Of a DNA stretch of 64,000 nucleotides, positions 12,499 through 24,446 are shown piece after piece. The position numbers and the translations under genes were made by a program. The notes below the pieces were generated by a model that ran no database searches, was not told the origin of the DNA, and saw nothing but the letters and a program-made list of their open reading frames with translations. The stretch's first letter is position 1; each line of letters opens with the position of its first letter. The DNA lies in the NCBI GenBank assembly GCA_004194705.1, contig SADC01001330.1:62001-126000 (forward strand). The letters run 5' to 3'. The stretch comes from Ditylenchus dipsaci. Taxonomy: Eukaryota; Nematoda; Chromadorea; Rhabditida; Anguinidae.

Positions 12499-13825
12499 AT
12501 GGTTGGAATCAGCCAAGCTGTGTTGTCAGTAGATGTCCTTATTTCTACTATTTCCGGCTTGGGATTGTTCTTTACGCCACATATTGTCGGAGACTTTTTC
12601 TTTGTGAGTTTGCTATGCTTATATTAATGTACACTAACAATTTTTTAAATTAACTATATTAATACTATAATAATTTTTTAGCAAAAGCAGACAGATGGAA
12701 TTCACTGGCATTTGATTCGATGTATTGGAGGTAAATTTTTTGAACTTATTTGCTTCCCCTATACTTAGCTGATAGATTCTAATTTCTAGGTCAATTGCTT
12801 GCATCGGCCTACGTCTTTTGCCGCTTCCGTAATCGCGGTGCTGAGGTCAAGACTTCTTGTTACATGCTTCGAGTTATTAACTGCATACTTGGAATATTTT
12901 TGCTGTTCAACATAAAATCTGTGCATGAGGGATCTGTTCATCCATCGGTACTTTTTACAGGCTCCTTTTTTATATTCAATGGATAGAAGACACGGTGGGG
13001 AAAGGTGCCCATCGTTCTTTGAATCATGTAAACATTTTCAAAAGACTTGCTTTCTTACCTTATTATAACTCGGTTTTACCCTCCCCCCCCCCCTTCCGCC
13101 AACCAAAAACGAGCAACGTCACTTTTTTTGAATTTCATCAATTAAACTTCAGGCAGCCAAATATCTCATATACACGTGCTTTGGTACAATCGCAATCTAC
13201 ATGATACTACTGCTGGCTAATGGCTGGAAAATTGGTGGTACCCTGTATCCTGGAAATCGAATCGGCAACTTTCTCTATCAAATCGATGCGATTGCATCTA
13301 TCACTATCGGAATGGCTTGGATTTCTCATCCTCAGTGGCTGCTTCACCGACAGGTATTTGTACAATTTAGGTTCAATAATTTATTTATTTATTTTTATAT
13401 TTAGGTCAAAGTACCAATGGATGAGACTCATGAGCTGTGTGGTCGGCTGATGGGCTCTCTTTTTGGTGAATATCTTTTCGTTTTTTCTATGACTAACAAG
13501 TTTTCGTTTTAGTTGCTTCGCAAGTAATTAGTGGTCATGCTTTGCACTGGGAGCATCAATCAGATCGCTCCATGGCAGCTGAGACTAGGGCTGTGGTCAG
13601 CTATTTTAAATATTAATTGCAGCCACGTGCTAAAATTGACTTTTAGTGCTGTCTGTTTATTCTCGCCGGACAGATTTGGTCTCAAATAGCTTACAAAGAA
13701 GACTGGAGTGGTGGACACTGGTCGGGATTTCTCTTTTCTCCATTTGGACAGTGATATCCGCTGTCTATCGAATTTACATCCACTTCGCTCACAGCACTGA
13801 ACCCAAGAGAAAATTGAAGAAATAA
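12499..13825 (+). CDS. Unidentified multipass membrane protein
   Basis: Seven exons: 12499-12603, 12682-12730, 12790-12947, 13153-13353, 13405-13465, 13513-13595 and 13647-13825. The first six join in phase. The protein begins MVGISQAVLSVDVLISTISG and has several hydrophobic segments: VLISTISGLGLFFTPHIVG, the RVINCILGIFLLFNI stretch, LIYTCFGTIAIYMILLLA, and a last one in ISLFSIWTVISAVYRIYIHF. The tail is basic (EPKRKLKK). In the last exon the phase expected from the splice gives CCLFILAGQIWSQIAYKEDW and then a stop at 13752, while the convincing C-terminus lies in another frame. One extra G in the GGG run at about 13728 would join them. No family is recognised. Probably a membrane protein of about 250-280 residues with four to six helices. 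Confidence 0.75.
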
Positions 13826-14590
13826 AGCTAATTTATCAAAAATTGGTTGATAAAATTGTCTATCGATCTCTTTTTTCAGCCAAAATGCATTATTTTAATA
13901 AAGAAATTGCCTCTCCTATGTTTCAAGCAGATGTGAGTATGATCGATGACAAACGGGACACACCCTTTTGTAATGAAAAGGCGCTTTAGAATTAAGCCAC
14001 AAATACTGTGAGATGGTAAAAGTGTTTCTCATTAATTATAGCCGTTAGAGTACTCAAAAATTTGTATTTCAAGATAATTTTTCTTATTGACCTGGTACCC
14101 GCCTTTAGGCTAATAATCTATTTTAATGCTTGCATCGGCCATTGCTTCCTCTAGGATAGACAATGTCTATTGCGTATGAAATGAATAAATAAATAGTATA
14201 TCTTGACATTTAGGGCACCGAAAATCTTTTTCCATCAAATTTTTGTATGAGTAAAAAGAAGTAGGATTAATAAAAATTAAAAAAATTAAATTTCAAACAA
14301 CAGTGATGACCGAGGCAAAATTTTTATTAAAAATCAACACGGGGCAAGGCATTTTTTTTGAGAATAGGCTCGAATGCATATAGAAGCCCTGAGTCTTTGC
14401 AACAAAATAGTTTAGTTTCATATACACGATCAACAGAATTTGTATCCTTGCGGGTTTTCAAACTACACCAACCAAGGCCAACTAGCAAACGATTTCATAA
14501 ATCAAGGACCCTAAGAGGGACACATTTTTCGGGTTGCCGTTATAAAGTGGGTTAACTGTGTCTTGTAATAATGAGCAGCTATGTCGCTAA
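13826..14590. other. Intergenic, nothing recognised
   Basis: AT-rich. A possible poly(A) signal AATAAA overlaps the stop of the membrane-protein gene (about 13821). No other feature was seen. Confidence 0.35.
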
Positions 14591-15296
14591 CAAGGGACAT
14601 CCACGAACTGTAAACTTCGACACGCAAATTCTGATAACGCCATCTTGTAGAGCATAGTCGATTTACTATATAAAATTTTAATATTTTTTCCCCATGGAAA
14701 CAAAATCGAAAATTGGAGGCCTGAGAAAGTTAAAAAAATGACCAAAAATTGCCTTGGTCCCCCTGTTGTTTTTGCAAAAAAGTAAATTTTTTAAGAATAA
14801 ATTTTCGTTATATATATATCACATTCTTTTAGATATGATAAACACGGTTCTGTTCGAGAAGTTAAAAATAGGCCACAGGAATTCCGCACACCCCACAGTT
14901 TTGCCTTCAAGATTATCCAGTCAGTTCGAATGTGCTTGTTCAAAGCAATGTTTTATCAGATGTGATTATTGTGAGAAGTTCTTATGCTTTGATCACATTA
15001 TGTTAAATGTTCACAGCTGCTAAATGCATGTATGACAGCCGTAGTTCAATAAAAAAAAGCAATATACAAAAGCATAACGAAAATTTATTCTTAAAAAATT
15101 AACCTTTTTGCAAAAAACAACAGGGGGACCAAGGCAATTTTTGGTCATTTTTTTAACTTTCTCAGGCCTCCAATTTTCGATTTTTGTTTCCACGGGGAAA
15201 AAATATTAAAATTTTATATAGTAAATCGACTATGCTCTACAAGATGGCGTTATCAGAATTTGCGTGTCGAAGTTTACAGTTCGTGGATGTCCCTTG
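14591..15296. mobile_element. Foldback DNA transposon with a small Cys-rich ORF
   Basis: A 706-bp element whose left arm, from CAAGGGACATCCACGAACTG, and right arm, ending CAGTTCGTGGATGTCCCTTG, are reverse complements for about 200 bp. It is flanked by TAA on both sides (14588-14590 and 15297-15299). The arms contain TAGAGCATAGTCGATTTACT and GCCTTGGTCCCCCTGTTGTT, motifs that recur in other elements of the window. The central part encodes a short Cys/His-rich peptide. A TAA duplication would suit PIF/Harbinger, but the superfamily is not proven. Confidence 0.75.
14835..15023 (+). pseudogene. Cys/His-rich transposase C-terminal remnant (probable)
   Basis: An open frame of about 62 codons in the centre of the foldback element ends ECACSKQCFIRCDYCEKFL, then CFDHIMLNVHSC. 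The CxC..C..C..C..H..C spacing resembles the zinc-binding tail found at the end of some DDE transposases such as the piggyBac group. No catalytic domain is left. Assignment rests on the Cys/His pattern and its location only. Confidence 0.4.
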
Positions 15297-15587
15297 TAAG
15301 CTGTGAAAATCAAGTACAATAAAAGACCAATAGAGTTCGTCATTTTTCCATCCAATTAATTTTCACCGTGTGTTCAAGCAAGTGTCATCAGCTGCTACCA
15401 AGTCTCTGATCTTCATCTCCAACTTGTTAGCCAAATGAAAGAGGGTAAAGACGTGGGCGGAAATATTTCCTGTCTCTTTTTTCCCTAGCTGAGGGATGAC
15501 AGCCGGCCAGATATTTGTGCTGTAGGCAACTTATATTGATTGCAATCTTGCTTCGATAAATATTTTGCCTTTTGATTAGACTACAAT

Positions 15588-18114
15588 ATGAGTCTCAAAG
15601 AAGACCCGCATTTTGAAGAGGTGGTCAATGAAATGAAAGATATCCAATTGACTGTCGACAATTTGTTGTTTGGATCAGTTTTTTTGCGAATACCTTATGG
15701 ACTTCAAGAAGATAAAGGTGGGTAGTAGTTGGATGAAGATAGAACTAAAGTGCCTTTTATGGGATGCACCTATTCTCCAATACAGATATTATGGTATTTC
15801 AGTACCTCCCGTGCCAGAAGATGTTTCGACCACAGAAGAGACCTTAACCACCATTGATGAAACCATCCAACGCTGTAATGAATTAGAGGACTGCCGGCAA
15901 GCTTTTTTAGTTAGCCCAGTAAAAATCGGTCAAACCTTTTTCTTGCCGTAAAAGTACTTTTTTGCCGGAAAAAGTTTTGCCGCAGAAATACTTTTTGTTG
16001 CCGTTAAAATACTTTTTTCTGCCGCGAAAAAGCTTCTTGTTGCCGCAGAAAAACTCTTTTCTGCCACTAAAATACTTTTTTCTGTCGCAACGCATATTTT
16101 CTTTTGCCGTGAAAAGTCGTTTTACAGCGAGAAATAAATTGCGGCAAAAAAAGTTTTTTTAACTGCAGAAAAAGTGTTTTTGCGGCAAAAAGAAGTATTT
16201 TTACGGCAAGAAAAAGGTTTGCCCGTAAAAATACTACGATAAAATACAGCGTTAAACAAATCTCTTAAAGGGCCATTGCCGTCCCGACAACGAGAATTTC
16301 AAATGTTTGAATTCGCGCGGGAAGTTCTCTTTCGTCTTTCATTTTACTCTTTTGAGTCATTCGAATGACTCAAAGAGTAAAATGAAAGACGAAAGAGAAC
16401 TTCCCGCGCGAATTCAAACATTTGAAATTCTCGTTGTCGGGGACGGCAATGGTCCTTTAAGCACACCTCCGCTTACTCATCAATTTCATAAAAAGTTGTC
16501 TTATAGACTGAAAGAACTGCTGGAAGATAAGAACAATGTAAGCTGTTCACTATGTCGTTTTTAAAATGTTGTGTGTAAAAAGAGAAGAAGGCTAGGCTAT
16601 AGCTCGTTGGGGCGTGCCCAAACGTGTAATTTTTTCAAATAAATTTTTTCTTATGTTACTTTTTGATAAATAGCGGTAACCCAAAGTGATCATTCGGTTA
16701 AATTGTCCTATACATAAGAAAAATAGGCATCCTGGTGGGCATCATTTTCATCCTGGTTATTTTCCAAGTTACGCATCTGTCTAAGATTTACGCTTTGACC
16801 TCATGTACTTCGGAACAGCATTTGAGGTTAGAATTTGACCAATAAGCCGAATTTTTCAAATAATATTTTACTCCAGAAAAACTTCTCAAAGCTACTAAAT
16901 TAACTACTCAGGCCTCATACGAAGATTTGATAGAAGAATATTTACGAGATGTAGAAGAAATGTGCAAGACTCTAAAAGCTCTGAAACCAGTAAAAAAATT
17001 ATTTTAATTTCTATCGAATATTTGCTCGATCTAGATGATCACCCCCGAGCATCTGCGAGAAGGTGAGGTGGGCAAAACAGATGTCTCCTGGCTGTCCTGG
17101 CGCAGAAACACCTTAGGCTCCAAATTGCACAAGGAGATCAACGACCTGTCCGACGTCATCGAAAACCAAACCGATGATGCATCCCAACTGGAGGGCAAAT
17201 TGAAGACTCTGAACAATATACTCAAAACAGCCAATACCCTACAACAAAGTGCCCAATACTTGGCTTGGTTTACTAGAAGGGTGGTCGAGTACAACGAATC
17301 ATTGCCAGAATTCAACAGGGTTGCTTTTTCGTTTCAAGCTTAGATATTTTAGTTAAATTTGTTGGTTTAAGGATTTTACAGTTAATCTGGTTTCTCAGTG
17401 GGTAAAAAAATTTCTAACATTATTAGCGTTTTGATTGATGTACAAAAAGATTGTTTCTAGGTGCAAGAAGAGGTAAATTTTTTTAATTTCGATTATCACC
17501 GGGTGCGCATCCTATTGACGACCTTTTCCGATTGGCTGGGGAGGGGGTGTATAGTTCTATAGCTCTAAATTTTCGGCAGACATTCTGGTGCCGTGATCTT
17601 TTTTTGTCTTATGCACTGGCTATCCTCTGCCCGCCCAGGACAACGTCATCAATTCGGAACGGAGGCCAAACATCGGAAATGCTGCGTAAAAAATATTTTA
17701 AGTGTCTATGCTCTGGATTGCTGATTCGATACAGAATATCACTAAAGTTACATTATTTTCAATGAATATTTTTCAGGCAAACAAAGTGCTTGAACACCAT
17801 AAAAACTGCATTGTAAGTAATTTTTTATGATTACAAAACAATTCGGTACTTATGTACTTCGGGGGCCCCTAGGTGAGGTTTAGGCTTAGACTTAGGCAAG
17901 AGTGAGCCAGCGTACGTTAGGACGGGCTCAAACATGTTTTTCTGACGTTCCTGTAGTTAAGGAAAGACGTTTGAGTGCGTTGGCCTACTTTTGCCTAAGC
18001 CTAATCCTGCGACCTTAACTAGGGCCCTCCGAAGTACATAAGTGCCAAAAATTCACTTTTCAGAACGCACGAGTGGAACTGGAAAATAAGTTAGCAGAAC
18101 TGAGGCAACAATAG
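15588..18114 (+). CDS. Unidentified coiled-coil protein
   Basis: Likely exons: 15588-15717, 15803-15918 (or to 15947), about 16462-16537, 16877-16989, 17035-17319, a 12-base microexon 17461-17472 (VQEE), 17777-17812 and 18064-18114. The protein starts MSLKEDPHFEEVVNEMKDIQ and is rich in charged heptad-like sequence: LTTIDETIQRCNELEDC, YEDLIEEYLRDVEEMCKTL, LHKEINDLSDVIENQTDD, KVLEHHKNCI and VELENKLAELRQQ. No enzymatic motif, signal peptide or membrane helix is visible. The last four exons join cleanly; the joins into the exons at about 16462 and 16877 are off by one base. Two transposable elements fill the intron after exon 2, one of them duplicating the splice donor. The function is not recognised; a structural or scaffold role is only a guess from the coiled coils. 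Confidence 0.65.
15927..16224. mobile_element. Foldback element with tandem-repeat ends
   Basis: About 298 bp, bounded by an 8-bp duplication GTAAAAAT (15919-15926 and 16225-16232). The arms consist of repeated units like TTGCCGTAAAATACTTTTT, inverted on the right. Its left target duplication includes the 5' splice donor of exon 2 of the surrounding gene (CCCA|GTAAAAAT). Confidence 0.7.
16269..16456. mobile_element. TTAA-flanked palindromic MITE, copy 1
   Basis: A 188-bp near-perfect palindrome, AGGGCCATTGCC...GGCAATGGTCCT, flanked by TTAA (16265-16268 and 16457-16460). The arms include GACAACGAGAATTTCAAATG, GAATTCGCGCGGGAA and TCTCTTTCGTCTTTCATTTT, with a centre at GAGTCATTCGAATGACTC. TTAA targets are typical of the piggyBac superfamily. 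Copies 2 and 3 are at 34755-34948 and 55544-55736. Confidence 0.88.
17845..18046. mobile_element. Palindromic MITE with GCCTAA-rich core, type A termini
   Basis: Ends GGTACTTATGTACTTCGGGG and the complementary CCGAAGTACATAAGTGCC. The core, TTAGGCTTAGACTTAGGCAA ... TTGCCTAAGCCTAA, is shared with 19982-20232 and 47529-47778, which have different termini. It lies in an intron of the coiled-coil gene. Confidence 0.75.
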
Positions 18115-18895
18115 CCAAATCTATATATTCTTTATTTTAATTTTTGTACTTCAATATAATTATTTGTGTTTTTAAACTTTCTTTATTACTTTTCAGAAAT
18201 ACATCTACTGTAGCTTTAATATATTTCGCTAATAAATATTTTAATAACTTTAGCAGAATTTTCAAATGCAGGAATGCTTGTTTCAACTTTTTATTCAGGG
18301 AATATCTTTATACAGAATACCCTACAAAATTTTCCTAAAAATGCTCCTGAAAATTTTCGAACAAATTTCGAACCCTCTTCATTCCTGCTGCGATAAAAAT
18401 GAAAATTGACGGGAGTTTTAAATAAAAGTAATATAGTAAATTTGAATATAAGACAGGGTAAAAAAATCAAAATTTCGTGACTAACTTCTGTATACCAGTT
18501 AAAATTCACAATTTTCAGATCGAGTTGATCGAATTAAACACAAGTCAAAATAAGTGAACCTTCCGTCAAATTATTTTAAAATATGCGCCTTTCTACATGA
18601 AAGCAAAAAAATAATAAAGCTCTTGCCGCTTTAAAAAAATTTTAGGCGAGAAATATCACTTTCATTTACTACTTTGTCCCACTACGAAGAGTTTTAAATT
18701 TGTGGAAAGAACCCAGACGAAGGTAGCAAGAATCCAGTGGATTGCCAGCTAAGTCAGGTCTATGCAGTCTGGACTACTACGGGATTGTGTCACCTAAAAT
18801 AAATAGTTGCTTCTAAGATTAACCCTGCTGAAGCTTCTCACAAAATACAATAATTTGTAGATCTATTTATCTATACCAATAGCTATATCTAGAAA

Positions 18896-21800
18896 ATGTC
18901 CTTTTTCAACCGTTTTCGCAATTTTGACGTCTACACAAAACCTGTGGATGATTGTAGAGTGAAGACTTCCTTCGGCGGCCTTAGTAAGCTTTTTCTAGGT
19001 TGTAGATAGGTTTCTAAACTGCATGGTTTTTCAAGATTTACGGCCAAAAGACGCTGTAACGGCTCCCTATTTTTAGAAAAAATTAATTTAGTGAGCAGCT
19101 AGCCCGATGGATTTTTCATTTTGTGCACATTAAAAAAGGGTTTGAAAAAAAACTTATATAATTTCCAATAAACTTTTCTGGCTTTCGTTCTTACTAAATT
19201 AGCCAATTTTTAAATACTGCTGTTTTGAAGCGGTACAAACCATTTTAAAAAAACAGTTGGCAAAAAATTGTGTCAAAACTGCTATTTTGCAAAAAAAACA
19301 TTTGGCCAATCTACAATCGGTAATATAACCAGGAAACTCATCCATGTTAATTTAGTCATCCTGGACATAGCCGGTTTGAAAAATGACCGATTTCTCAAAT
19401 AGTAATTTGGTGAAACGGTTCTGTTGCAAAATGACGGTTTGATAAAACTTTTTGCTGACTGCTTTTTTTAGAAATGCTTTCTGCCGAATAATTTCTTTCC
19501 AATTGTCACACCGCCATCTTTTACGTAACTTGTACTAACATCTTGACTTGAATCTTTTTGGGTAATGAAAAAATAACAAAAGCAAATAGAGATGATGGTC
19601 ATAGACCGCGAAGGACTCAAGAACTGGACTTTTTGGCTCAGCCGGACCCCAGACCCTGACTTTTAATACAGACCTAGCAGAATTCTGGGATAGGACACTG
19701 ACCAAAATTAGGGACTCTGAAACTGGTCACGTTATCATCTCTATTGACAGGAGTATTCTGCTTTTTTTTCAACTACAACACTTTATTTTAGTCACACTGG
19801 TCAGTTTCCTAGTGATAGGAGCCTTATTCTGCAGCGAGACATACACTTTTTTTTCTGTGGAAGTGGCTGAACAACTATATGTTGACTCCACCAGTTCAGA
19901 TGTGCGTGTGGATATTCACTTTGACTTGACTTTCCCAAAACTGCCTTGTGATTGTAGGTTTTGGTTGACCTACTAATCCAATGGCCCTTTCCACAATGGA
20001 GGAGGGATTTTTTGCCTTGGCCCCACTGTTGTTTCTTTAAAGTGATTTTTAGGCTAAAACTTAGGCAAGGGTAGATCAGCATTGTAAGGATGGACTTTAA
20101 CCTAAATCTAAATATATTTTGAGTCCGTCCTGACATACGCTGGCCTACCCTTGCCTAAGCCTAAGCCCTAAAAAGTCCTAAAAAAACAACAGGTGGGCCA
20201 AGGCAAAAACCCCCTATTGTGGAATAGAGCCAATCAAATTTCTCGTTTTTACCAATGTTTTTAGTTGTGTCGGTAGATGTAATGGGCAGTACGGGTGAAA
20301 GTCAGGATGCTATTGAAGACAATGTGCTCAAACAAAAGCTTGATGCTCAAGGAAATAACATTTCGGGTTCTGAGCCAGAGAAACAAGGTTATTTTTTGTA
20401 TCTCAACAACAAGATTGGCTTAGTGCAGCTCAAAAAAGTCAACCAGCCGTACTGTTCGGAAAACTCACGAACTTTCAATATCTCTTTCGACGAAATCTCC
20501 GAAAATTCGGATTTGGGAAGGAAATAAAAATGAAATTTTTTTGGACTAAAAAAAATGCTCGGTTTTTTCTGAAAATTGAAAAAATAAAAAATTATCCCTA
20601 AAAAACTATCACGCGTGTCTTGTTTTAGACCTGGTTTTAAATTAGAGCGGTTACCGGCTAACTTCAAATATTTAACTCTCTTTTGCCGGTTGGCCATATT
20701 TTTGCCAGTTTGAAAATTGATCCGAAATAAGACTTATTGGTCGCGTTCAGACATTTTTTTTCAAGAAAATAGAGAAAAAGTCAGCAAATATTTCAATGTC
20801 CAAACAACAGAAGATGAGATAAACTAAAATTTCTAAAAAATTTACCAAAAGTTGTATTTTCGGCCATTTCCGATCATCGGAATCCCATGACATGATTTTG
20901 TAACTTTATTTGATTAAGCAAACCAAGAATTTCATTTATACCACGCTTTTTATTTATGCAATTCAAAAGCACTATTCCTGTAGATACCGCTTTTTCCTAA
21001 CTATTCTTTATTATTCTGTTTGTCACGGCGTTATATTTTTAAACAAAAATGAATGCAAGAAATGACTGAGCCATGGTAAAAAATGCGTTAGAAGACGAAT
21101 TTTCGATAAGGCAACCATCTCGCATATTAGATGCGCGCAATGAAGCTAGCAGTGCTCCATGACATGCAAAAATTGTAAAGTAACACTACAAATTGTATTT
21201 TTTGATTCTTCTGATGGTTTAATTGGTAGTGTTCATAAAATTGTTAAAAATTTTCAAGCACTTGTCCTTGAATAAGCTTCAGTTTTTAAATTAGCGCCAC
21301 AAGTATTTTTACCGCTTTAAGTCGGTCGGCCAAATTTTGGCCAATTCATAATTCACTTTTTCTGGAATTTTTTTCTGCCATTGTTACTTTCTTCCCTATT
21401 TTCCTTAAAAAAATGCAAAAACCTATTCAAAAAGAAGCATTCCCTAGACGCCGGCAAAAGAGGGTTAACCGATCGAACCCTATTTCATAATACAGACTGT
21501 GAACAACAATATATTGCATCTGATAATGTGCGTAAGCTGTTGTAAACTCTATACGCATCATTTAGTAATCAACTCAGTGACTGCAGCTCCTGGCACTGCG
21601 TCGACCCCTAAAAAAGCCAAATTGGAGTGTGGAAGTTGTTATGGTGCTGTTCAAGGGTACCCTACTTCCTAATAATTATAAAATAGCATTTATTAAAATT
21701 CTAGATGTTGCAACACCTGTGAAGAGGTCAAGGAAGCCTATAGGTTACGGGGCTGGACTTTAGGAGATGCCACCCAGATTGAACAGGTTGCTTTTTTGCT

Positions 21801-23332
21801 GTAAACAGTAGTCTTCAATCCAGACTTATTTCAGTGCAAAAATGACGAGTGGGTCAAAAAGTTGACTGGCACAGAGGGTCAAGGATGCCGAGTTTACGGT
21901 CGAGTAGATGTGGGCAAGGTGAGCAGTTTTCATATTTCATAAAATAAGTAAATCAGTTACCTTAGGGGAGAATAATTAATTAATTATAGGTGGGCGGTAA
22001 CTTCCACGTTGCACCAGGCAATCCGAGCACTTCTCAACACACTCACTGTAAGTGGTTTCAAGAATTTTTCCTATGATGCTAGGTGCGCCTGCTATAGAAA
22101 TTTGAATTCTGAACTATGAATTTGTGCTCGTTTACCTGTCGGAAGTCTAAAAGTCAGACATTTTTTGTTAGCCAAGCAAAAAGCCAGAAAATTATATATT
22201 TGGTCGAATATTAGGTCGTCCAAAAAGTTTGTGCATTTTTTCAAAAAAAATTTAGTATTTTTTCCATAGATTGTATAACTTTTTTTTATTGACTACTTAT
22301 TTTGAGATCCTTAGACATAAAATTTTGTGTCAACTTTTTGGAAAGTGGCCATAAAAACATGGAAAAAGACACAATGTCACAAAAACTTCTTCTAAAAAAC
22401 AACACAAGATTCTTCCGGACGACCTAACATTTAAAAACAAGGTGGCGGAGTCAACCAACCGAGTCAAAATTGATAGGTTCAGTATCATCAAATCGGTAAT
22501 CCTTGGTGAACCACTTTGTGAACAGTATGTCAGACCTTGCATATCAAACAACACCAGTGACATTCTCTTTTAGACCACAACTTCCATCTCCTGACCGATG
22601 AACGGGATCGGTTTGGTCTCGACCACTCCTCGTGATCACTCTTTTGCCAAAAATATAATCAGATCAGCATTTTCCAAACGTCTACTAAAAAAAATTCGCC
22701 GATTTTTTCCCACTACCTAATTTCATAATATAGCTTTTTAGACCACGACTTCCACACCCTAACTGCTGGTAGTTTCGACACTACTCACACAATCAACCAT
22801 CTGTCGTTTGGAAAAGCATATCCTGGAAAATCTTATCCCTTGGATGAAAAGCACTTTCCCAGTTCTAAAGGTATTTAACAGTAGAAGAATCTGTACTTAG
22901 ATTTGATTAACTATAGGAGGTCTGATGCATCAGTATTACCTGAAAGTAGTGCCTACCACTTATGTGTATGGAGTCACAGACAAGGGCCGAGAAGAACTCA
23001 GTCATCAGTTCTCCATCACTAGAACTGAAAAAGATATTGTTGGAGGCGCTTCGGGAATCCCTGGAGTATTTATACAATATGAGTTCTCGCCCCTGATGGT
23101 CAGATATGAGGAAAGGCAAAGGTGAGCTTTTTGTAAATAATCTTTTATATGAAAATGGTGTTGCAGCTATTTTGTAGTTAATTTGATGTGATTCAGGTCC
23201 TGGTCTCATTACCTGGTTTCCTTATGTGCAATCATTGGAGGAGTATTCACTGTTGCCAGTTTGGTTGACTCGTTCATCTACACTTCTTCCAGAGCCATGC
23301 AACGAAAGTTCCAGGCGGGAAAGGCTAATTGA
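18896..23332 (+). CDS. ERGIC3: ERGIC3/Erv46-type ER-Golgi cargo receptor
   Basis: Ten exons, all joining in phase: 18896-18983, 19792-19953, 20265-20387, 21578-21656, 21705-21786, 21835-21918, 21990-22047, 22742-22870, 22917-23121 and 23197-23332. The family cycles between ER and Golgi in COPII and COPI vesicles, as a complex with an ERGIC2/Erv41-like partner. Visible are the N-terminal RNFDVYTKPVDDCRVKTSFG, a first membrane helix (TLVSFLVIGALFC), the luminal part with SVDVMG, the Cys-rich CGSCYGA...CCNTCEEVKEAYRLRGW, GCRVYGRVDVGKVGGNFHVA, INHLSFGKAYPG, YYLKVVPTTYVYG, FSITRTEKDIVGGASGIPGV, and a second helix in LVSLCAIIGGVFTVASLVD, then a short cytosolic tail. Length is about 350 residues, slightly short of animal relatives. 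A degenerate duplicate of exon 8 precedes it at 22574. Confidence 0.93.
19982..20232. mobile_element. Palindromic MITE with GCCTAA-rich core, type B termini
   Basis: Ends TGGCCCTTTCCACAATGG and CTATTGTGGAATAGAGCCA, with an approximate 6-bp duplication ATCCAA/ATCAAA. Inner motifs are GCCTTGGCCCCACTGTTGTT and CTTAGGCAAGGGTAGA, then the mirrored CTACCCTTGCCTAAGCCTAA. It is located in ERGIC3 intron 2. The same family is at 47529-47778. Confidence 0.75.
20388..21577. other. Large ERGIC3 intron 3, no embedded gene seen
   Basis: A 1.2-kb AT-rich intron. It has no inverted-repeat element or coding stretch that can be supported. Confidence 0.4.
22211..22427. mobile_element. mariner-like MITE
   Basis: Ends TTAGGTCGTCCAAAAAGTTT and GGACGACCTAA. 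TTAGGT-GTCC termini are characteristic of mariner elements. About 217 bp, without transposase, in an ERGIC3 intron. A second, divergent mariner-like MITE is at 56476-56746. Confidence 0.75.
22574..22633 (+). pseudogene. Degenerate duplicate of ERGIC3 exon 8
   Basis: It begins ACCACAACTTCCATCTCCTG after a CTTTTAG acceptor. The true exon 8 at 22742 begins ACCACGACTTCCACACCCTA after an identical-looking acceptor. The reading DHNFHLLTDERDRFGLDHSS stops at TGA, where the true exon reads DHDFHTLTAGSFDTTHTINH. It appears to be a decayed tandem duplicate. Including it in the mRNA would truncate the protein. Confidence 0.55.
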
Positions 23333-23439
23333 AACTGGGTTACTTGGAGTGCTTCAAAATTTCTGTCTATATTTTAACAAATTGAGCTTTCTAAAAGATC
23401 CATAATTTTTTTTAATACAATAATTTCTGTGATAATACC

Positions 23440-23580
23440 GATGATTCCGAAACCCAGAGTTGGAATAGCACAGACACAGTTACACCAAAGTCCGAATTTA
23501 CAATCAACACAATCTCTTTCAAAAAGAGGGATTGAATTTTTTCTGTGCTATTCTAACTTTGGATTTTGGAATCACTGGAG
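23440..23580. repeat. Short palindromic element downstream of ERGIC3
   Basis: GATTCCGAAACCCAGAGTTG followed by GAATAGCAC is mirrored by GTGCTATTCTAACTTTGGA then TTTTGGAATC. The arms are about 28 bp with mismatches. Probably a decayed MITE. Confidence 0.45.
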
Positions 23581-23723
23581 AAAACTCATATATTGTTGGT
23601 TTATTCTCACGTGTTGTTGTTAGCATGCATTATTAAGTCTTCCAATGGTATCTACCACCATTAAAATTATTCTTCGATTTTACATTGAGCCAGTTGATCT
23701 TTCAGCTACATGCTGATAAAAAA

Positions 23724-23979
23724 TTATTGATGATCGACATTGAGGATTGGGTTACGTCAAAAAATTTCACTCTCAATTTGTGTCACACCTTTGCTAAAGT
23801 GCCTTTTTATTTATTTTTTTCAACTAATTTATTTAATATTCCATGCTAATTTATTCTTGTTTGACTACATATTTCTGCAGGATGAACCAAAAAATCCAAG
23901 CAGTCCCGCTGAATTTTTCTTAACTCTGCGGACCTTACCCCTCGACAATCTCAACTTTCACTTGGGATCTGAAAATTGA
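23724..23979 (+). CDS. Possible small two-exon gene
   Basis: A reading from ATG at about 23724 (MIDIEDWVTSKNFTLNLCH) could splice from a weak donor near 23797 to an excellent acceptor at 23880 (pyrimidine tract then CTGCAG). The second exon reads DEPKNPSSPAEFFLTLRTLP to a TGA at 23979. The exon may equally belong to a transcript starting elsewhere. No homologue is recognised. Confidence 0.22.
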
Positions 23980-24292
23980 GCATAATTGGAAAATAGACCG
24001 CTGCGGGGGACGGCTAGTCATTTTTAAGGGGTCAGTTTTTCGGGTCATCCTGTATTTGGCTATCTCTATATCTGTATATTGGCTTTAATTTTTTTTATGT
24101 ATTGTTGGTATTTTTCTTTTCCACTTTCCTATTTCCTCTTGACTTCCAAGGCATCTTTGTTTCAAATTTTATGTTACAGAGCTATTCTGTTTAGTGCTTG
24201 GATTTCTATGAATACATTGTAAAATACTAAAAAAAACCAGCAAAATATATTAGTAAGGATTACATTTGCAACCATTTGCAAATTAGTGGATA

Positions 24293-24446
24293 CAGTCCAC
24301 TCTCGATAAACCGGTACTGTGAAAAAGCCTGATTTGGCTGGCCAACAATGAAATTCAACAAAGCTTATTCCCGATAAACCGACACCCTCAATAAACCGAC
24401 ACCCCAGGCTGGTCTCCAGGGGTGCCGATTTATCGAGAGTGGACTG
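24293..24446. mobile_element. pogo/Tigger-like MITE
   Basis: A 154-bp element with ends CAGTCCACTCTCGATAAACC and GATTTATCGAGAGTGGACTG, TA-flanked, with internal CGATAAACCGACACCC repeats. Same terminal style as 10398-10583. Confidence 0.82.
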
